In this document: one piece after another, positions 1-11,785 of the stretch
Layout of the letters: each line of letters begins with the position of its first letter
Position numbering within the stretch: position 1 is the first letter of the stretch
DNA from: Rhizophagus irregularis
Taxonomy: Eukaryota > Glomeromycota > Glomeromycetes > Glomerales > Glomeraceae
Reading direction: 5' to 3'
Length of the DNA stretch: 64,000 bases
Assembly: GCF_026210795.1 (NCBI RefSeq)
Contig: NC_089438.1
Span: 248,001-312,000 of the forward strand
Position numbers and translations under genes: made by a program
Notes under the pieces: generated by a model
Databases searched by the model: none
Told to the model about the DNA's origin: nothing
Seen by the model: only the letters and a program-made list of their open reading frames with translations

Positions 1-1320
1 ACTAATTAACCTTCTTCGTATCATGAAAGAACATCCAAACAAAAAAAGCGAACTGAACCCTTGTGTTTTTATTTCATATTTAATTGAATCACATGTCATG
101 TTATTTTAGCGTAATCGATTGGTGATATGCATTGTGATAAATGATTTCTTTGACCGCAGCAGCAGCAGATCTAAATTTTCGATCAAAATTGATTTTCCCT
201 TTTTATTCATATTGTATTCTATCCTAGTACTTTATATTCAAGATGTCGGCATTTACCGTTATATTATGTATTCTCGGATTTAAAAATCCTGTGTATTTTT
301 AAATTTACAATGATTTATGTCATTTTAACCCATTATAGTCGATAGAATGGAAATATCGCTGTCGTTATAGGGAATACAATTCAAAGTTGGGTACTAGATC
401 GTTTCTTTTTACGGAGAACAGTGATTTTAACTCACTAAAAAGTTTAACAGATAAATTTTATATAATATCAGATGATGCAACATACGTAAAGTATATACAT
501 AAGGTACTTTCTTTTTATTTCCAAAATTATCCAATACTTTCAAATTTAAATTTTCAGCAATATCCCGCATCTTTATGTTATTCCTCAAACCTAATCTTTA
601 ATTTAACCTTTTGACTTTCAAAAAATATTGTGCGCAGGAAGTTTAAATTTAATTTATACATAAATAATTTCGCATTTGCATCTTTCTTTAGAAATAGGAC
701 TCTAAAAAGGAAATTTTGCTTTGAATAAGAAATACATTTTGGCGTCATGGATTATTGATCTATATCTGTTTCATTTAAAAGAATATTTCCTCGCAATATT
801 AACATAAAAGTATAATGGAATGAATTGTTATGGCGTAAATTTCGCGCTTCTACAAGATACTATTGTATAATGAAAATAATAAAAAATGTAGCACAAACAC
901 GATAAATAAGAGGATTATCAATTAGAGAGATTTCCACAAAAACAAGGGGTCTATTAAATTTTTTATTTTATTTTTAGAAAAAAAAAAAAATATTTTTTCT
1001 TTTTTATTATTATGGATATAGGTTATAAGAAATGATTCATATAATTACTATAATGGTAGGTTAAAAACAACATTTTAATTCTTTTACTTATTAACTTTTA
1101 AATTTTCATGCATGTCGCACATGAATTGATCGTCAAAAAGTAAAGATTTTCATCTAATTTTAGATTAATTCAAGCCTTTTTATTAAATAGCCTTTTTGAT
1201 ACTTATTTCCGCACTTTAAATAATTTTTAGCAATTAAACCAAATTAGATTGATGTGAGTTGCCGCCATCAGGTTATGAATTTATGAAACAAAAAAAACAT
1301 TACTATGAATGAACATATTT
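1..1320. repeat. End of a partial third copy of the MATA-HMG segmental repeat
   Basis: This stretch aligns by eye, in the same orientation, with about 7600-9190 and 19150-20270. All three begin with an 'actaattaac' block, share 'cgaactga' and 'tttgaccgcagc' blocks, and end in the 'aaacattac..atgaa' block. In the two other places this segment lies upstream of a minus-strand MATA-HMG gene, so another gene copy probably sits left of the window. It holds one short open frame (387-614) that is not kept open in the other copies, so I call no gene. Confidence 0.75.
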
Positions 1321-1920
1321 TAATCGTACAATAATAAAACGACAATACATCTGACGTCGATCATTGCAGCACAAATCACAGTCACACGATAATTGACCAA
1401 TCAAAATGCGTTATTTATTATATATAAAAATTTTAAACGCGTTGCGCCTCTTATTTTTTCAGTACAGAACATAATAATAAAAACAAATAAGTTGGAAGTT
1501 ATTATTTATTTGAAATATTAATCATTAATTATTTGTATATATTATTTAATCAAATATAAAAAATAAATTATAATATTAATTATTAATTAAAACAAAAAAT
1601 TAAAAATGTTTAAAAATATATAAATATTAACAAAGTAATAGCGAGCAAACAATCCATATACAAAACCTACAAAACTAGGGTAAAAATTGCTGGCATAGTA
1701 CTTATTATTATCATTATTTATTTAAAAAAAAAAAATAGAAATTTATTTGTTTCATTTTTTTTTTTATTTAATTGATATCTTATCTATTATTCTATTTGTT
1801 TTAACCAATTTTATATAAAAAAATTTTATATGAGAGTTATCAAATTAAAAACGAAATTTAATATTTCATAAATAAAATCTAAAAAATAATTTGACATAAT
1901 TATTATAATAATATTTATTG
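1321..1920. other. Gene-less AT-rich stretch with a promoter-like patch
   Basis: No open frame of note. Around 1395-1450 there is a CCAAT-type box ('gaccaatc'), then 'tatatataaaa' about 25 bases later, then a pyrimidine-rich run. That arrangement resembles a TATA promoter reading right, but I see no coding sequence downstream, so it may serve a non-coding or dead transcript. The rest is poly-A/T. Confidence 0.25.
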
Positions 1921-2400
1921 ACGTATCTAGTAATTTTTTCCATAAATTGTCAATAATGTCAATATACAATTACGTTCACCCGTCCATATTTTTGCTTATG
2001 TTCATCATCATGTGATGATCACTATCCGAGGTTTTATACATTTATATCATATTATTATAATAATATAAAGTCGTTTTGCAATCCAAAAATTATTATATTC
2101 AATCACAATTCATTAGCAATATATGATTGGATGACTACAAAATTACTAATTTACAAAGAAAAGGCAAAAAAACGAGCGAAAAAACGATAAAAAATAAAGT
2201 GAAACAAAAGAGACAAATAAAATCCAAATAATTGGAGTATCGACACTGCGTCAACGCTGTAAAGCAAAAAAATCGAAAGTACAAAATTTGTAGTAATCTT
2301 TCGTTTATAAAGCTGAAAAAACTAAGTTATAATTAAAATGAAAATTTATCAAATCTTTCATCTCGATTCTAACGGGAAATTTCATGGCACGACTGACATG
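1921..2400. repeat. Segmental repeat block, copy A (pairs with 14220-14790)
   Basis: Begins 'acgtatctagtaatttttt' and continues through 'tataaagtcgttttgcaatc' and 'tttcatggcacg', as does 14220-14790. Orientation is the same. It marks the left edge of unit A of the MATA-HMG tandem duplication. No gene seen. Confidence 0.8.
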
Positions 2401-4289
2401 ATTCCGGTTAATAATCATTTGGATTAGGAAATTTGTTGTAAACAATTTGGGATGATCCTATATTAAAAACGGACATGTCGTAATACCGTAACCGCAAAAA
2501 ACATGTATATGTATAACATTTATTTATCGCTGTGTTCAATTTAGTACGACCCCTAATTATCCATTTTATTTTCGACCGCTTCTTATAAAATTTTCTTGTT
2601 AATTTCTCATAATTTTGTAAACCTTTTAATAACAAACTATACACTTGCAAGATTATAAATATCTATTCACCAGATAAGAATTGGTTTTCAAGTTATGAAG
2701 TTTCATAAATTTCCTTCAATTTTTCTTTTTATGCAAAAGTTGTCTTAAAATGTTATATTTTCAAATTCAAACAAAAGTTTACTTTTATTTAAATTAATAA
2801 ATTTTTTATTTATATTTTAATAAGTTTAAGTTTTATTGAATAAACCAACCAATCTTTGTTTGTTTTTTTAGAAAATTAAAAAAAAAAATTTCAATTTCGT
2901 CTGAAATTAATCACGGAATACAGTTAAATTCTATTGGCTATCAATGACTGGTAATAATAATTTTATTGGCTTTTAACGTTAATCTAATCATCACGTGCGT
3001 GAAAAAATCAGATGTGATGAAAATTGAAGGGTCACACTAAATTGTAAATCGCTGACGTCATAATTCACGATCTTGAATTTTGAATTTATAGACATTTTTC
3101 TGAGCTCAAAATTAACGATTAGGTGATGTTTATCTTTTTTCGTTTTGTTCTCTTGTTAATAATAATTTCATAAATCATGTTTTTTCGATATTACAATGAA
3201 TAGCTAGTGACCCAAATGACCTCAAATGACTTGTCATATGCATTTTGTCTTGGCCTGACCTGCCGCCGCGTAAAGTTATTATCTCCCTAATTTATACATT
3301 TTAAAGTCTAATAAGAAAAATATAAATTTTGAGTACAGCACATTATTAAAAAAAATAAAAATAGCCATCCTATTAACTTCAAAATTCACCTTTAAATCTT
3401 CTTTATGATATGTAGGACTTCTTAAATGAACCTATAAAGAAAAAAAGAGAATTTAAAAGTAAAATATTTTGAAAATTTTTAGATCTAAAAGATAAAAAAA
3501 TAAATAAAAAGAAAAATAAAAAACTAGTAAAAATTTTTTTGGAAATAACTATTCATACAACTCACTAATCAGACATAGCTTAAGTTGAACCGACTCGTCG
3601 GTTTTATTTCGGTCCCGGTCCCGCTTAACTAAAGTAAAATGTGAGTTACAATGTATCAAATTTAAGAAAACAGGTAGAATGATCGATTAGAAAAATTTTG
3701 ATCGGCCATCAAAAGATAGATAGTTTGTCCGTGACAACCCGAATTTTTTATGAAGTCAGCTTCGGGTTGATTTTAAAAAATAGTTAAAACTTCAGGAGGT
3801 CTAGAATCTGCTGAATTAGAATCGGTTTTAAGTTTTTATTTTAATGCAAATAAAATAAAAAAAAAATTTCAATCGATTCGTATACTTAACTAATATGAAA
3901 CTTTACGGTGCCGTCAGTAATAAGTACAATTATGAAACGCTTATACTGTATCCCCCAATTAAGTTATAAAAGCATGGCGAAATTAACTATTATTTAGGCA
4001 TCTTTCACCTGATAAAAATGCCCGAAATAATCTGTAAAACTTAAAAAACAAGTGTGGAAAGCAATTTCGTTACAGATTCCTATATCTTCCTAAAACTTTG
4101 TTCATCAATTATTTATTAATACAAAGAAAAACAAAAAAGTAAAAGACAAGAAATGGAAAGAGAGTGAAATAAATACACCGTACCTCGAGACATAAATATT
4201 AATTTTTGCTAGTCAAAATACTATCTCAAAAAACATCAGAATCATCGTAGTAAACGTTATGACCGTATATTTAACGTAAATAGCCCTCC
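2401..4289. other. Gene-less stretch present only in unit A
   Basis: The matching place in unit B (about 14790-15050) is far shorter, so this is an insertion in A or a deletion in B. I see no convincing coding sequence; open frames are under 85 codons and lack family features. A GC-richer patch at 3590-3640 has a short inverted motif (cggtcccggtcccgc next to ccgactcgtcgg). Confidence 0.5.
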
Positions 4290-5500
4290 TAAAACTCACT
4301 ATAAAGAGGTATTTGTTGTTGAGAATTCGATTTTTCAAATAAAAAGAAAGTTTATTAATTGGAAAATGCGTAAACATGAAGTTCTGGTCGTGTAGGATAT
4401 CTGAAAAATCGGCGGGACGAGTTGTCCTAACTCATTGGATTCACTTTTAAACATTTTCTAAAATTTAATAACATTTAACAAGAATAATTATCAGGCCTGA
4501 AACTCATCATTCTTGTGAGAAAGAATCCCAAAAGTATAACTACACAATAAATTGTAAATGAGTCAAAGAAAGATCACTCAAAGAAAAAAAATTACCATTT
4601 CAAGAAAAGCTATTGTAAAATCATGATTAATAATGGATTTTACCATTATTCGCATATCTAAATAATGTGAAGAAATAGAATAATATCTTATATTAGAAGA
4701 ATTTCTTCCATACCTACGTTAAATTTACGCCTAAAATTTTGACAAGAAATATTATTAAGTATTTTCATAGCGATAGAAAAGCAAAAAGCCGAAGTATTAT
4801 TTGATACAACTCAATAATAAATTTATTGATACAAATAAATTACTCAAGTTATTCAAGTGAATTAATTCAGCAATTGATATTACAGTTAAGTGAGTTAACA
4901 TTTAAAAATTTAGAAAAATTTAATTTTTTTACATACTATATTATCTTAAAGTTCTATTCTTTTAAAACGTCAACTTCATTTCTTCATTGTTAAATATAAA
5001 TCCGACATAAGATTGTTCTTCATAGAATGATATAAAAAATATCTTATGAAAAATATTTAATATATTCGCTTGATAAGTAATTCATAAGTATAATTAATTC
5101 ATTTAAGGTAGCGGTATTGGTGTGAGCTTAGTTACTAATCAGGTCTATAAATTAGAATTTAAGAATGAAAATGAAGAAAAATGTAACATGTTTCCTTTAT
5201 TTAAAGAGAATCTTTTAAAGAAATTTCATAACATGTGAAAGGTTTGTACATCTGGTGAAAGATTTATCGAAACACAACAAGGTGTGATTTTATCATTGTC
5301 AATCGGTGATACGAGTTATGTCACAACATATAAATTTTTAAGCATATAATAGCATTTTATCATATATTTTTTATTTTACTTATTTTTTTTTTTGTTACAA
5401 GTTTAAAAGGATCTTAATGTAATAAAATCATAATTTAGGATGATGAACTATTGGACTTAAAGGTTCTTAATGTAAAAAATCATAATTTAGAATGATGAAC
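4290..5500. repeat. Segmental repeat block, copy A (pairs with 15050-16480)
   Basis: Shares many blocks with 15050-16480, for example 'ataatgaggtatttgttgt' in B against 'ataaagaggtatttgttgt' in A, 'ggcgggacgagtt', 'aaacgtcaacttcatttc' and 'aggtgtgattttatcattg'. It is the downstream flank (3' side) of the minus-strand MATA-HMG gene. No gene seen. Confidence 0.8.
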
Positions 5501-5644
5501 TATTGGTTTTAAGATTTGATTGATGTAAAGAATTCGGAAGACGATATAAAGTGAAATAAACGAAAAAAAAAACAACGAAAATAATGACGACATAAAAATA
5601 CGAAAAAAAATTGAAATAAACAATACTGAAAAATGAATTTAGGT

Positions 5645-6271
5645 TTACCCATAATTAATAAAATTATTCCAGCATATTTCACAAGAGCATAAATCAATAG
5701 AAAAATGGTTTTGTGTAAAAAGCTGGTATGAAGGATTAAAATAAGGGAATTGAACATTTACGGTAATCTCTGATGGGAAGTGTGGAGGCGGAGACTGTTG
5801 TAGTGACAGAGGATATAGTGAGTCATAAAGTTGGTAGGAGGGATCAGAAAGGATTGGAATATGTCTTGGACTAACACCATTGTTGTATTCAGTAATTCCG
5901 GATGGTGAGTTATCTTGTAGGCCCAGAGACAATGACTCATTGACGAGAACTAATTTTTCCTTGCGCCTTATTTCCGTTAGGCGATTTTCCACTTGTTCGG
6001 ATAGATTCTTATAAGCATCCATTACTGCAGTTGTTTCATTAAACCACATCGAACTAATATAAGATGATATTTTCGTCATAGACACAATATCATCAGTTCG
6101 CTTTCTAAGTTCTTTGAGGAAAGCGAGTCGGTATATGAAGTATCTATTGGGAGCCCTTGAGTTAAGTCTATCATCGGTCCTATTACTCAAGACCTCTTCA
6201 ACTGTCAGTTCTGGTGGAAATGGTATTTTAAAGAGCGGAATTTTATATTTGGTTGATTTTTTAACATTCAT
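5645..6271 (-). CDS. MATA-HMG box protein, copy A
   Basis: Predicted 208-residue single-exon HMG-box protein, probably a sequence-specific nuclear DNA-binding protein. The box spans about residues 38-104: an 'RAPNRYFIYRLAFLKELRK' start, the 'ISSYISSMWFNE' middle and the 'DAYKNLSEQVENRLTEI' third helix match the MATA_HMG type. MATA-HMG genes are known to be strongly expanded in Rhizophagus. I start at the Met giving 'MNVKKSTKY', because copy B starts there; the frame stays open 57 codons upstream, but that part is AT-rich and not conserved as protein. The C-terminus carries a Cys cluster ('CSCEIC') also present in B. The residues between the box and that cluster are Ser/Pro/Tyr-rich and vary most. 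Copy A is 12 residues shorter than B through gaps in the tail. The gene lies inside the tandem segmental duplication. Confidence 0.82.
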   Translation of the reverse strand: MNVKKSTKYKIPLFKIPFPPELTVEEVLSNRTDDRLNSRAPNRYFIYRLAFLKELRKRTDDIVSMTKISSYISSMWFNETTAVMDAYKNLSEQVENRLTEIRRKEKLVLVNESLSLGLQDNSPSGITEYNNGVSPRHIPILSDPSYQLYDSLYPLSLQQSPPPHFPSEITVNVQFPYFNPSYQLFTQNHFSIDLCSCEICWNNFINYG

Positions 6272-7600
6272 TTTCAAAATATTATCAAATGAAGGAAAGA
6301 GAATTAGAACTGTGGAAATAAAATGGGGGTAAACCAGTAGCTTTATATATTTATTTTTTTGAATTAGCCTTATCTTTTTTATCTTTTGGAAATTAAATGT
6401 AAAAAACATAAAATTGCATATAAAAAGTTGACTATAAATCAATATAAAAAAAAAGCGAACATTACTTTAAACATGTTTAAGATCAATTAAAAAGATTTCA
6501 AAGATTTCATACATAACATTTCGTTTTAATTTACGAAAGTAGTTAGATAATTTTTTCCGCCTTTGAACTCTAAAAAAAAATTAAATAAAAAAAATCGCAC
6601 CATTCCAAATCCTGTTTAGAAAAATAAAAATATATGTATATACACTATAATTACTAAAACCCTTCGCGGTGGCGCTTAATAGATTTTTTATAGCAAACAT
6701 AAATTAATTCAATTGTGATTGTGCAATTAAAATAATTAATATCCAAGTCACATAATTATATTTATTTATTAATATAACTGATAAGGTTCAATTTATGACC
6801 GGTAACAGTCACACAGATAATCTAGTTTTTTTTATATAAATAATAAAAAAAAAACAATATAATATATAAATTATAATATTTATTAAACAAATGACCAATT
6901 GAAAGTATTTTTTAAAAAAAAATACTTGTCCCCTATTGATTCTTCTTGATAAAACTAATTCCGAAAAGGTAAAAAAAAAAAACTACAATGATTATATCTA
7001 AAAAGTAAAAAATAAATAATCGTCATTTTAATCGTTCATTCATTAATTTATACTTTACCAGTAAAAAAAAATTCGATGAATTCGTCCAAGATTAAATTTA
7101 ATTATGGCGTTTGTTGATGTTGATTGTTACAGAATTTTTTAAAAAAGTATGTACATATGAAAATACGTCTAAAATGTAAATCAATTACTTTATGATGTTA
7201 TAGTATCTTCACGTATATATAATATTATTTATTTACGTGTAATCCGGTTTAATTGGATACGCCATATGCAAAAAAATTGAACTGTACAACCCAACTTTGG
7301 TGCCCCTTGTCCACTACTACTGTATATTTATTCATTTTATCTGAACTTTGATAACGTATCTCATAATCTATTAATCAGAGGAAACATTATTTCATTATGC
7401 TTACTAAATTAGTAGTAAAAAAAAATTGTAACTCTTAGTTGTTACACTTTATTACTTTCTGATCCGTTAATATCCTATATTTTTTCTTCGTTTTCATTTT
7501 CTATTGTAATAAGTCTTTGTGAACACAATTAAAGAAAGATTAAAATTTTATTTTTAGGAATTATGAATGCTGTGAACGTTTCATTCGTTTCAAAGGGTAA
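6272..7600. repeat. Upstream flank of MATA-HMG copy A (pairs with 17775-19152)
   Basis: The upstream region matches 17775-19152 block for block, for example 'cttgtcccctattgattc' and 'acgtgtaatccggtttaat'. The closest upstream part holds runs of 'atataaata' that could supply a TATA box for the minus-strand gene. Unit B carries a 144 bp foldback element here (18109-18252) that A lacks. Confidence 0.75.
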
Positions 7601-9190
7601 ACTAATTAACCTTCTCCGTCTCATGAAAAAAAAAAAAACATTTAAACAAAAAAAGCGAACTGAAACCTTATGTTTTTATTCATATTTAATTGAATCACAT
7701 ATCACGCGTAATCGATTGTGATATATATAGTCAATGCATTGTGATAAATGATTTTCTTTGACCGCAGCCAGATCTAATTTTTCGATCAAATTGATTTTCC
7801 CTTTTTATTTATATTGTTATTCTATATCCTGACAACTAGTAATTAATATTCAGGAGACTCGGCATTCACCGTAATATTATTTATATTTTTCGGATTTAAA
7901 AATCCTGCGTAATTTTTAAAATTACAATGATTTATGTCATTTGATCCAATATATTATAGTCGATATAATGGAAGTATCGCTGTCGTCATAGGGAATACAA
8001 TTCAAAGTTGGATACTAAATCGTATCCTATTTCGGTGAATAGTGGTTTTAACTCACTAAAAAGGTTAACAGATAAATTTCATATGATGCAACATACGTAA
8101 GGTATATACGTAAGGTACTTTCTTTTTATTTCCAAATTATCCGACAATATCCTGCATTTTTATGTTATACAACTTTAATTTAACCTTTTGACTTTCAGAA
8201 CTTATTATGCGCATTAATTTATACATAAATAATTTCAATATTTGCATCTTTCTCTAAATAATTAGAACTCTAAAAAGGAAATTCCGCTTTGAATCAGGAT
8301 TACATTTTGGCGTAGCGGATCAACTTTTCATGGGGCCAAATAATTTTTAAGTTGATGATAATTATATTGATCTATACCTGTTTCATTTAAAAGAATATTT
8401 CACCATAAATGTATAATGAAATGAGTTATTCTGGTGGAAATTCCATACTGCCGCAAGATACCGTATAATGAAAATGATAAGTGTGATAAGGTGACCTTAC
8501 CCTATCTATTTACCGATAAAAGCAGATTTATAATTAGCACAAAAACAAAAAGACTTTTACAGACATATAAATGAAACACCACATATCCCTATAAAAAAAA
8601 TTTTCAGAAAAATTATCACGTGTCTGAGTTTCTTTGGAGTTAAAACTAGAAAAATGATCATTTATCGGAGTTTTTTCCAGAATTTTTTTATAGGGATAAA
8701 CAGATTTGATTTTATTCTAACGTGCATTGATTGCATTCACCACAAATTTTTAAAGAAATCTTTCTAAGTATTAATTATTATGATCATTAAATTTGTTGCT
8801 TTATAAGTCTAGAAAAAAATATTTATTATTTTTTACGAATATAGATTATAAGAAATAATTTCAGTTAATAATCTTTCATATAACTACTATAATAGTAGGT
8901 TAAAAACAACATTTTAATTCTTTTAGTAAGTGTAATTTATAAACGGTTAAAATTTTTATGCCCGTCGCACATGAATTGATCGTCAAATAGCAAGGATTTT
9001 CATCTAATTTTAGACTATACGTTTATGAGTGACGTTAATAGTCTTTTTGATGCATATGTAGATCATTTTTAGTAATTAAACTAGATTAGGTTATGTATGG
9101 CAACATCGCCACCAGATTATCTCTGAGAGTAGAAAGAAAATAAAACAAAAAAAAGAAACATTACAATGAACAACAATCTTGACAAAATTT
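7601..9190. repeat. Segmental repeat block, copy A (pairs with 1-1320 and 19153-20270)
   Basis: Third of the three copies of this block in the window; starts 'actaattaaccttct'. It carries its own short MITE at 8587-8695. No gene seen in it. Confidence 0.75.
8587..8695. mobile_element. 109 bp MITE with CCCTATAAAAAAA ends
   Basis: Ends are CCCTATAAAAAAA and its reverse complement, with similarity continuing for about 25 bases (..TTTTCAGAAAAA against ..TTCTGGAAAAAA). The segment is missing from the other copies of the surrounding block, which shows it inserted after duplication. Flanks are 'TAT' and 'ATA', so a target duplication is not clear here; in sister elements it is 3 bp. Confidence 0.6.
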
Positions 9191-9195
9191 AATTA

Positions 9196-9865
9196 TACTA
9201 GGTATTTATAATTATAATATCACATTAATCCGATTAAGGGTTAATCAATTTAATAACCAATTAATCGGATTAATTGGATTATGTTAAATCGGTTAAAATG
9301 CAGATCATCTCGGAATAGATGTGGAGATTGGTAATTATTACTTCAATTAGTTAATTTGATTTTGTAAAAAAATAAAAAAGAAAATTTTTAAAACAAACTT
9401 TTTTTATTATATTACATCTTTATAAAGTAGCTATCTAACATGAATGATAATGAACTGAATGATGATTGCTCTGAATATAGAAATGTTGAAAGCATTGAAT
9501 GTCATAGTACTAATCTTTTTTGAGTGGTGGATCACAATAAACAAAGATTTCCCATACTAGTAATATTAGCACGCAAATAAATATTGTCTATCCCAATGAC
9601 TTCTGTCCCCAGCGAATGCTTATTTTCAGGATGCTAGAAATAGTATGACAAAAATAAACAGACACACTTTAGTCCAAAAGTTTTTCAAGAAATTCTTTTC
9701 ATTAAAAGAAATCCACAATAATTATATTGATATGTTCACACTTGCTGCTAATAAAGTAATATTTTAATTACATAATTGAAACATTCTCTTATAGTAAACT
9801 AATAACTTTATCGTTCTTTAAACATCCAAATAAAAATTTCTTTGGATCACGTGACAGGTGGTAAA
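9196..9865 (+). pseudogene. Decayed hAT transposon relic
   Basis: An insert of about 670 bp relative to unit B, where 'cttgacaaaattt' runs straight on into 'aatattcaaattttac' (about 23826-23850). Around 9585-9635 the plus strand can be read as 'IPMTSVPSECLFSGC', the signature of the hAT C-terminal dimerisation domain. It continues after a frame change as a Met-Thr-Lys..Arg-His-Thr-Leu stretch and a 'SLKE' end. Stops and shifts interrupt it, so it is dead. No clear 8 bp target duplication is left. The left third has repeated 'ccgattaa' motifs that could be subterminal transposase sites. Confidence 0.6.
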
Positions 9866-10400
9866 ATTTTAACGAGAATATTCAAATTTTACAAATAATC
9901 ATGGCGTACATATTTTTTATAATTGATCATATTCTAATTACATTGGTTTTAAAAATTATAGAAATTTTATAATGTGATGAACATTTCATAATACTAAAAA
10001 TTTCAACCCAAAGTGTTTAGTAGATTAACGAAGCATCATAAACAATATGATTATGCATACAAAGTAATTTTTATAAGTATGTAATTAACGAAATAAAAAT
10101 AATAATTGTTTAATGGACGAATATTTTATTTATTTTAGGAAATGTTCTTTCTGTACTTCAATTGATATAACGAGAATAAGATCATAGGTTACTTTTCTCG
10201 TTTAATAGATAGAACCACTTTAAATGAGACGCAGTCACGCAGACAACTTTCCATTTTCCAAACACTTCCCCCGAAAATTATTCCCGCTGACAGGATAATA
10301 CCTCGAATTTTAGTTATTAACGTATATCACAACGATTATTTTTCTGTTATTAATTTTGTTTTTACTTTAAGGACAAAAGAAAGTTGAGATTTAGAGTAAA
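9866..10400. repeat. Segmental repeat block, copy A (pairs with 23835-24340)
   Basis: Nearly the same sequence as 23835-24340, including 'catggcgtacat', 'aaacaattgaattatg'-like and 'agaaccactttaaatg' blocks. It marks the right end of the duplicated unit. No gene seen. Confidence 0.8.
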
Positions 10401-10565
10401 CGAATCCTAATTTCAAAGAAATACTTTAAGAGACATCCTTGAAAAGACATCCGTATAAAAGATAAAAACAACTAGTAATGTGATCATTAGACTTATAAAT
10501 TTTACCCCTCGAAATCATATAACTTGTACTTTGACGAAAAAATATTTTTTATGTAATAATACATA

Positions 10566-10928
10566 TGGGCGTGCGTCAGTTAAAAAGGGGGAAATCTACG
10601 TTTTCATCATTTTGAGGAAAAACATTTTGCTTTCGTGCGTCAGTTAAAAGAGGGGAATTTGGTGGCTAAACTTTTATCCATATCATGTGACTTCACATTA
10701 ATCATTTACGTCATGCTATTGCTAAATAAGTCAATGATCGTCAAATAATCAAATGATCGTCCCTATAGCATATTTCAGTTATTTGATTTTATTTCGATAA
10801 TTTATTATGCTTATCGGCATACAATATTAAGTGAAAATAGTGTACATTGATGGTTTACACAATATAAGCCAAAAATCTCAAATTTGGTTTTGAGGTAGAT
10901 TTCCCCCTTTTTAACTGACGCACGCCCA
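10566..10928. mobile_element. 363 bp MITE with 34 bp perfect terminal inverted repeats
   Basis: Left end TGGGCGTGCGTCAGTTAAAA and the following 14 bases are the exact reverse complement of the right end. It is flanked by TA on both sides, as expected for Tc1/mariner-type insertion. A further direct copy of the end motif ('cgtgcgtcagttaaaagagg') sits inside at about 10634. There is no coding sequence. Confidence 0.85.
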
Positions 10929-11785
10929 TATAATAATACACTTATTAGAATTACCGAAAGCTCGCTTACATTTTAACATCATGTAATATTTCTCGTTGTT
11001 ATTAAACGTTCAATTAAAAAGTTACAACTTCCTATCGATTGACTTGAATATTTTAGGCCACGCAAATTAATATTTTAACATTAAAATTTAAAATTGACCC
11101 GGGACCGGTTTTATTTTTCACTAATAAAGAGTTTTTATAACTACCCCAAGAACACCACCAAAAAATTTTCGGTGACGTGACTTTGTACTACTAATCTAAA
11201 AATAGTAGATATATCAATGAAAGTAATATTTTAGTTCTTACTTCTCAGACTTCTCACCCAACTGCGTGTTTTTTCCAGTAATTCACCTTGAAATATATAT
11301 TATTCTTTTTTATTATAGTTTATTCTATTCTATTTTCTTAATCTTATTGTATTTTATTTTGTTGTGAAAATAAAAACGCGTTTTTTATATTAAATACAAA
11401 ATTTATAAATTTATTTACAACCTTGGGAGTATAAAGGTGAACTATCAAGTTTTGAATAAGAATAAGACTTTTCCATTTAATACATCATAAAAATTATCTG
11501 ATTTATTGTTAAATTTCTAAAATAATAAATAATTTATTCACTTATAATAAAAAAAAACCAACAATAAATTTTATAAAGTGAAAGGACTATAACTGATAGG
11601 AAATATTTAAATTAAACGTTTCTTTGTATTTTTTTTTAATACTACATATCGTAATATAAGTTGTTAAAATGTATTTGTACTTTCATTGTAGAAAAAATTA
11701 ATTGTACAATTTATTGATTGCCTATTGATAAACTTTAAAAATAATGATAATAAAACAGTTTTAATGTTTTATCTACGGAACCTTT
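10929..11785. other. Gene-less AT-rich stretch
   Basis: I see nothing I can name here. It is poly-A/T rich, with a slightly GC-rich patch near 11095-11115 and pyrimidine runs near 11230-11340. Confidence 0.5.

Noticed and set aside
5509-5757. Minus-strand 82-codon Phe-rich frame next to MATA-HMG copy A
   Set aside because: It overlaps the 3' end of the HMG gene in another frame and comes from A-rich repeat DNA.
6272-6442. An N-terminal extension of MATA-HMG copy A by 57 codons
   Set aside because: Copy B has no equivalent upstream frame and starts at the same internal Met; the extension is low-complexity.
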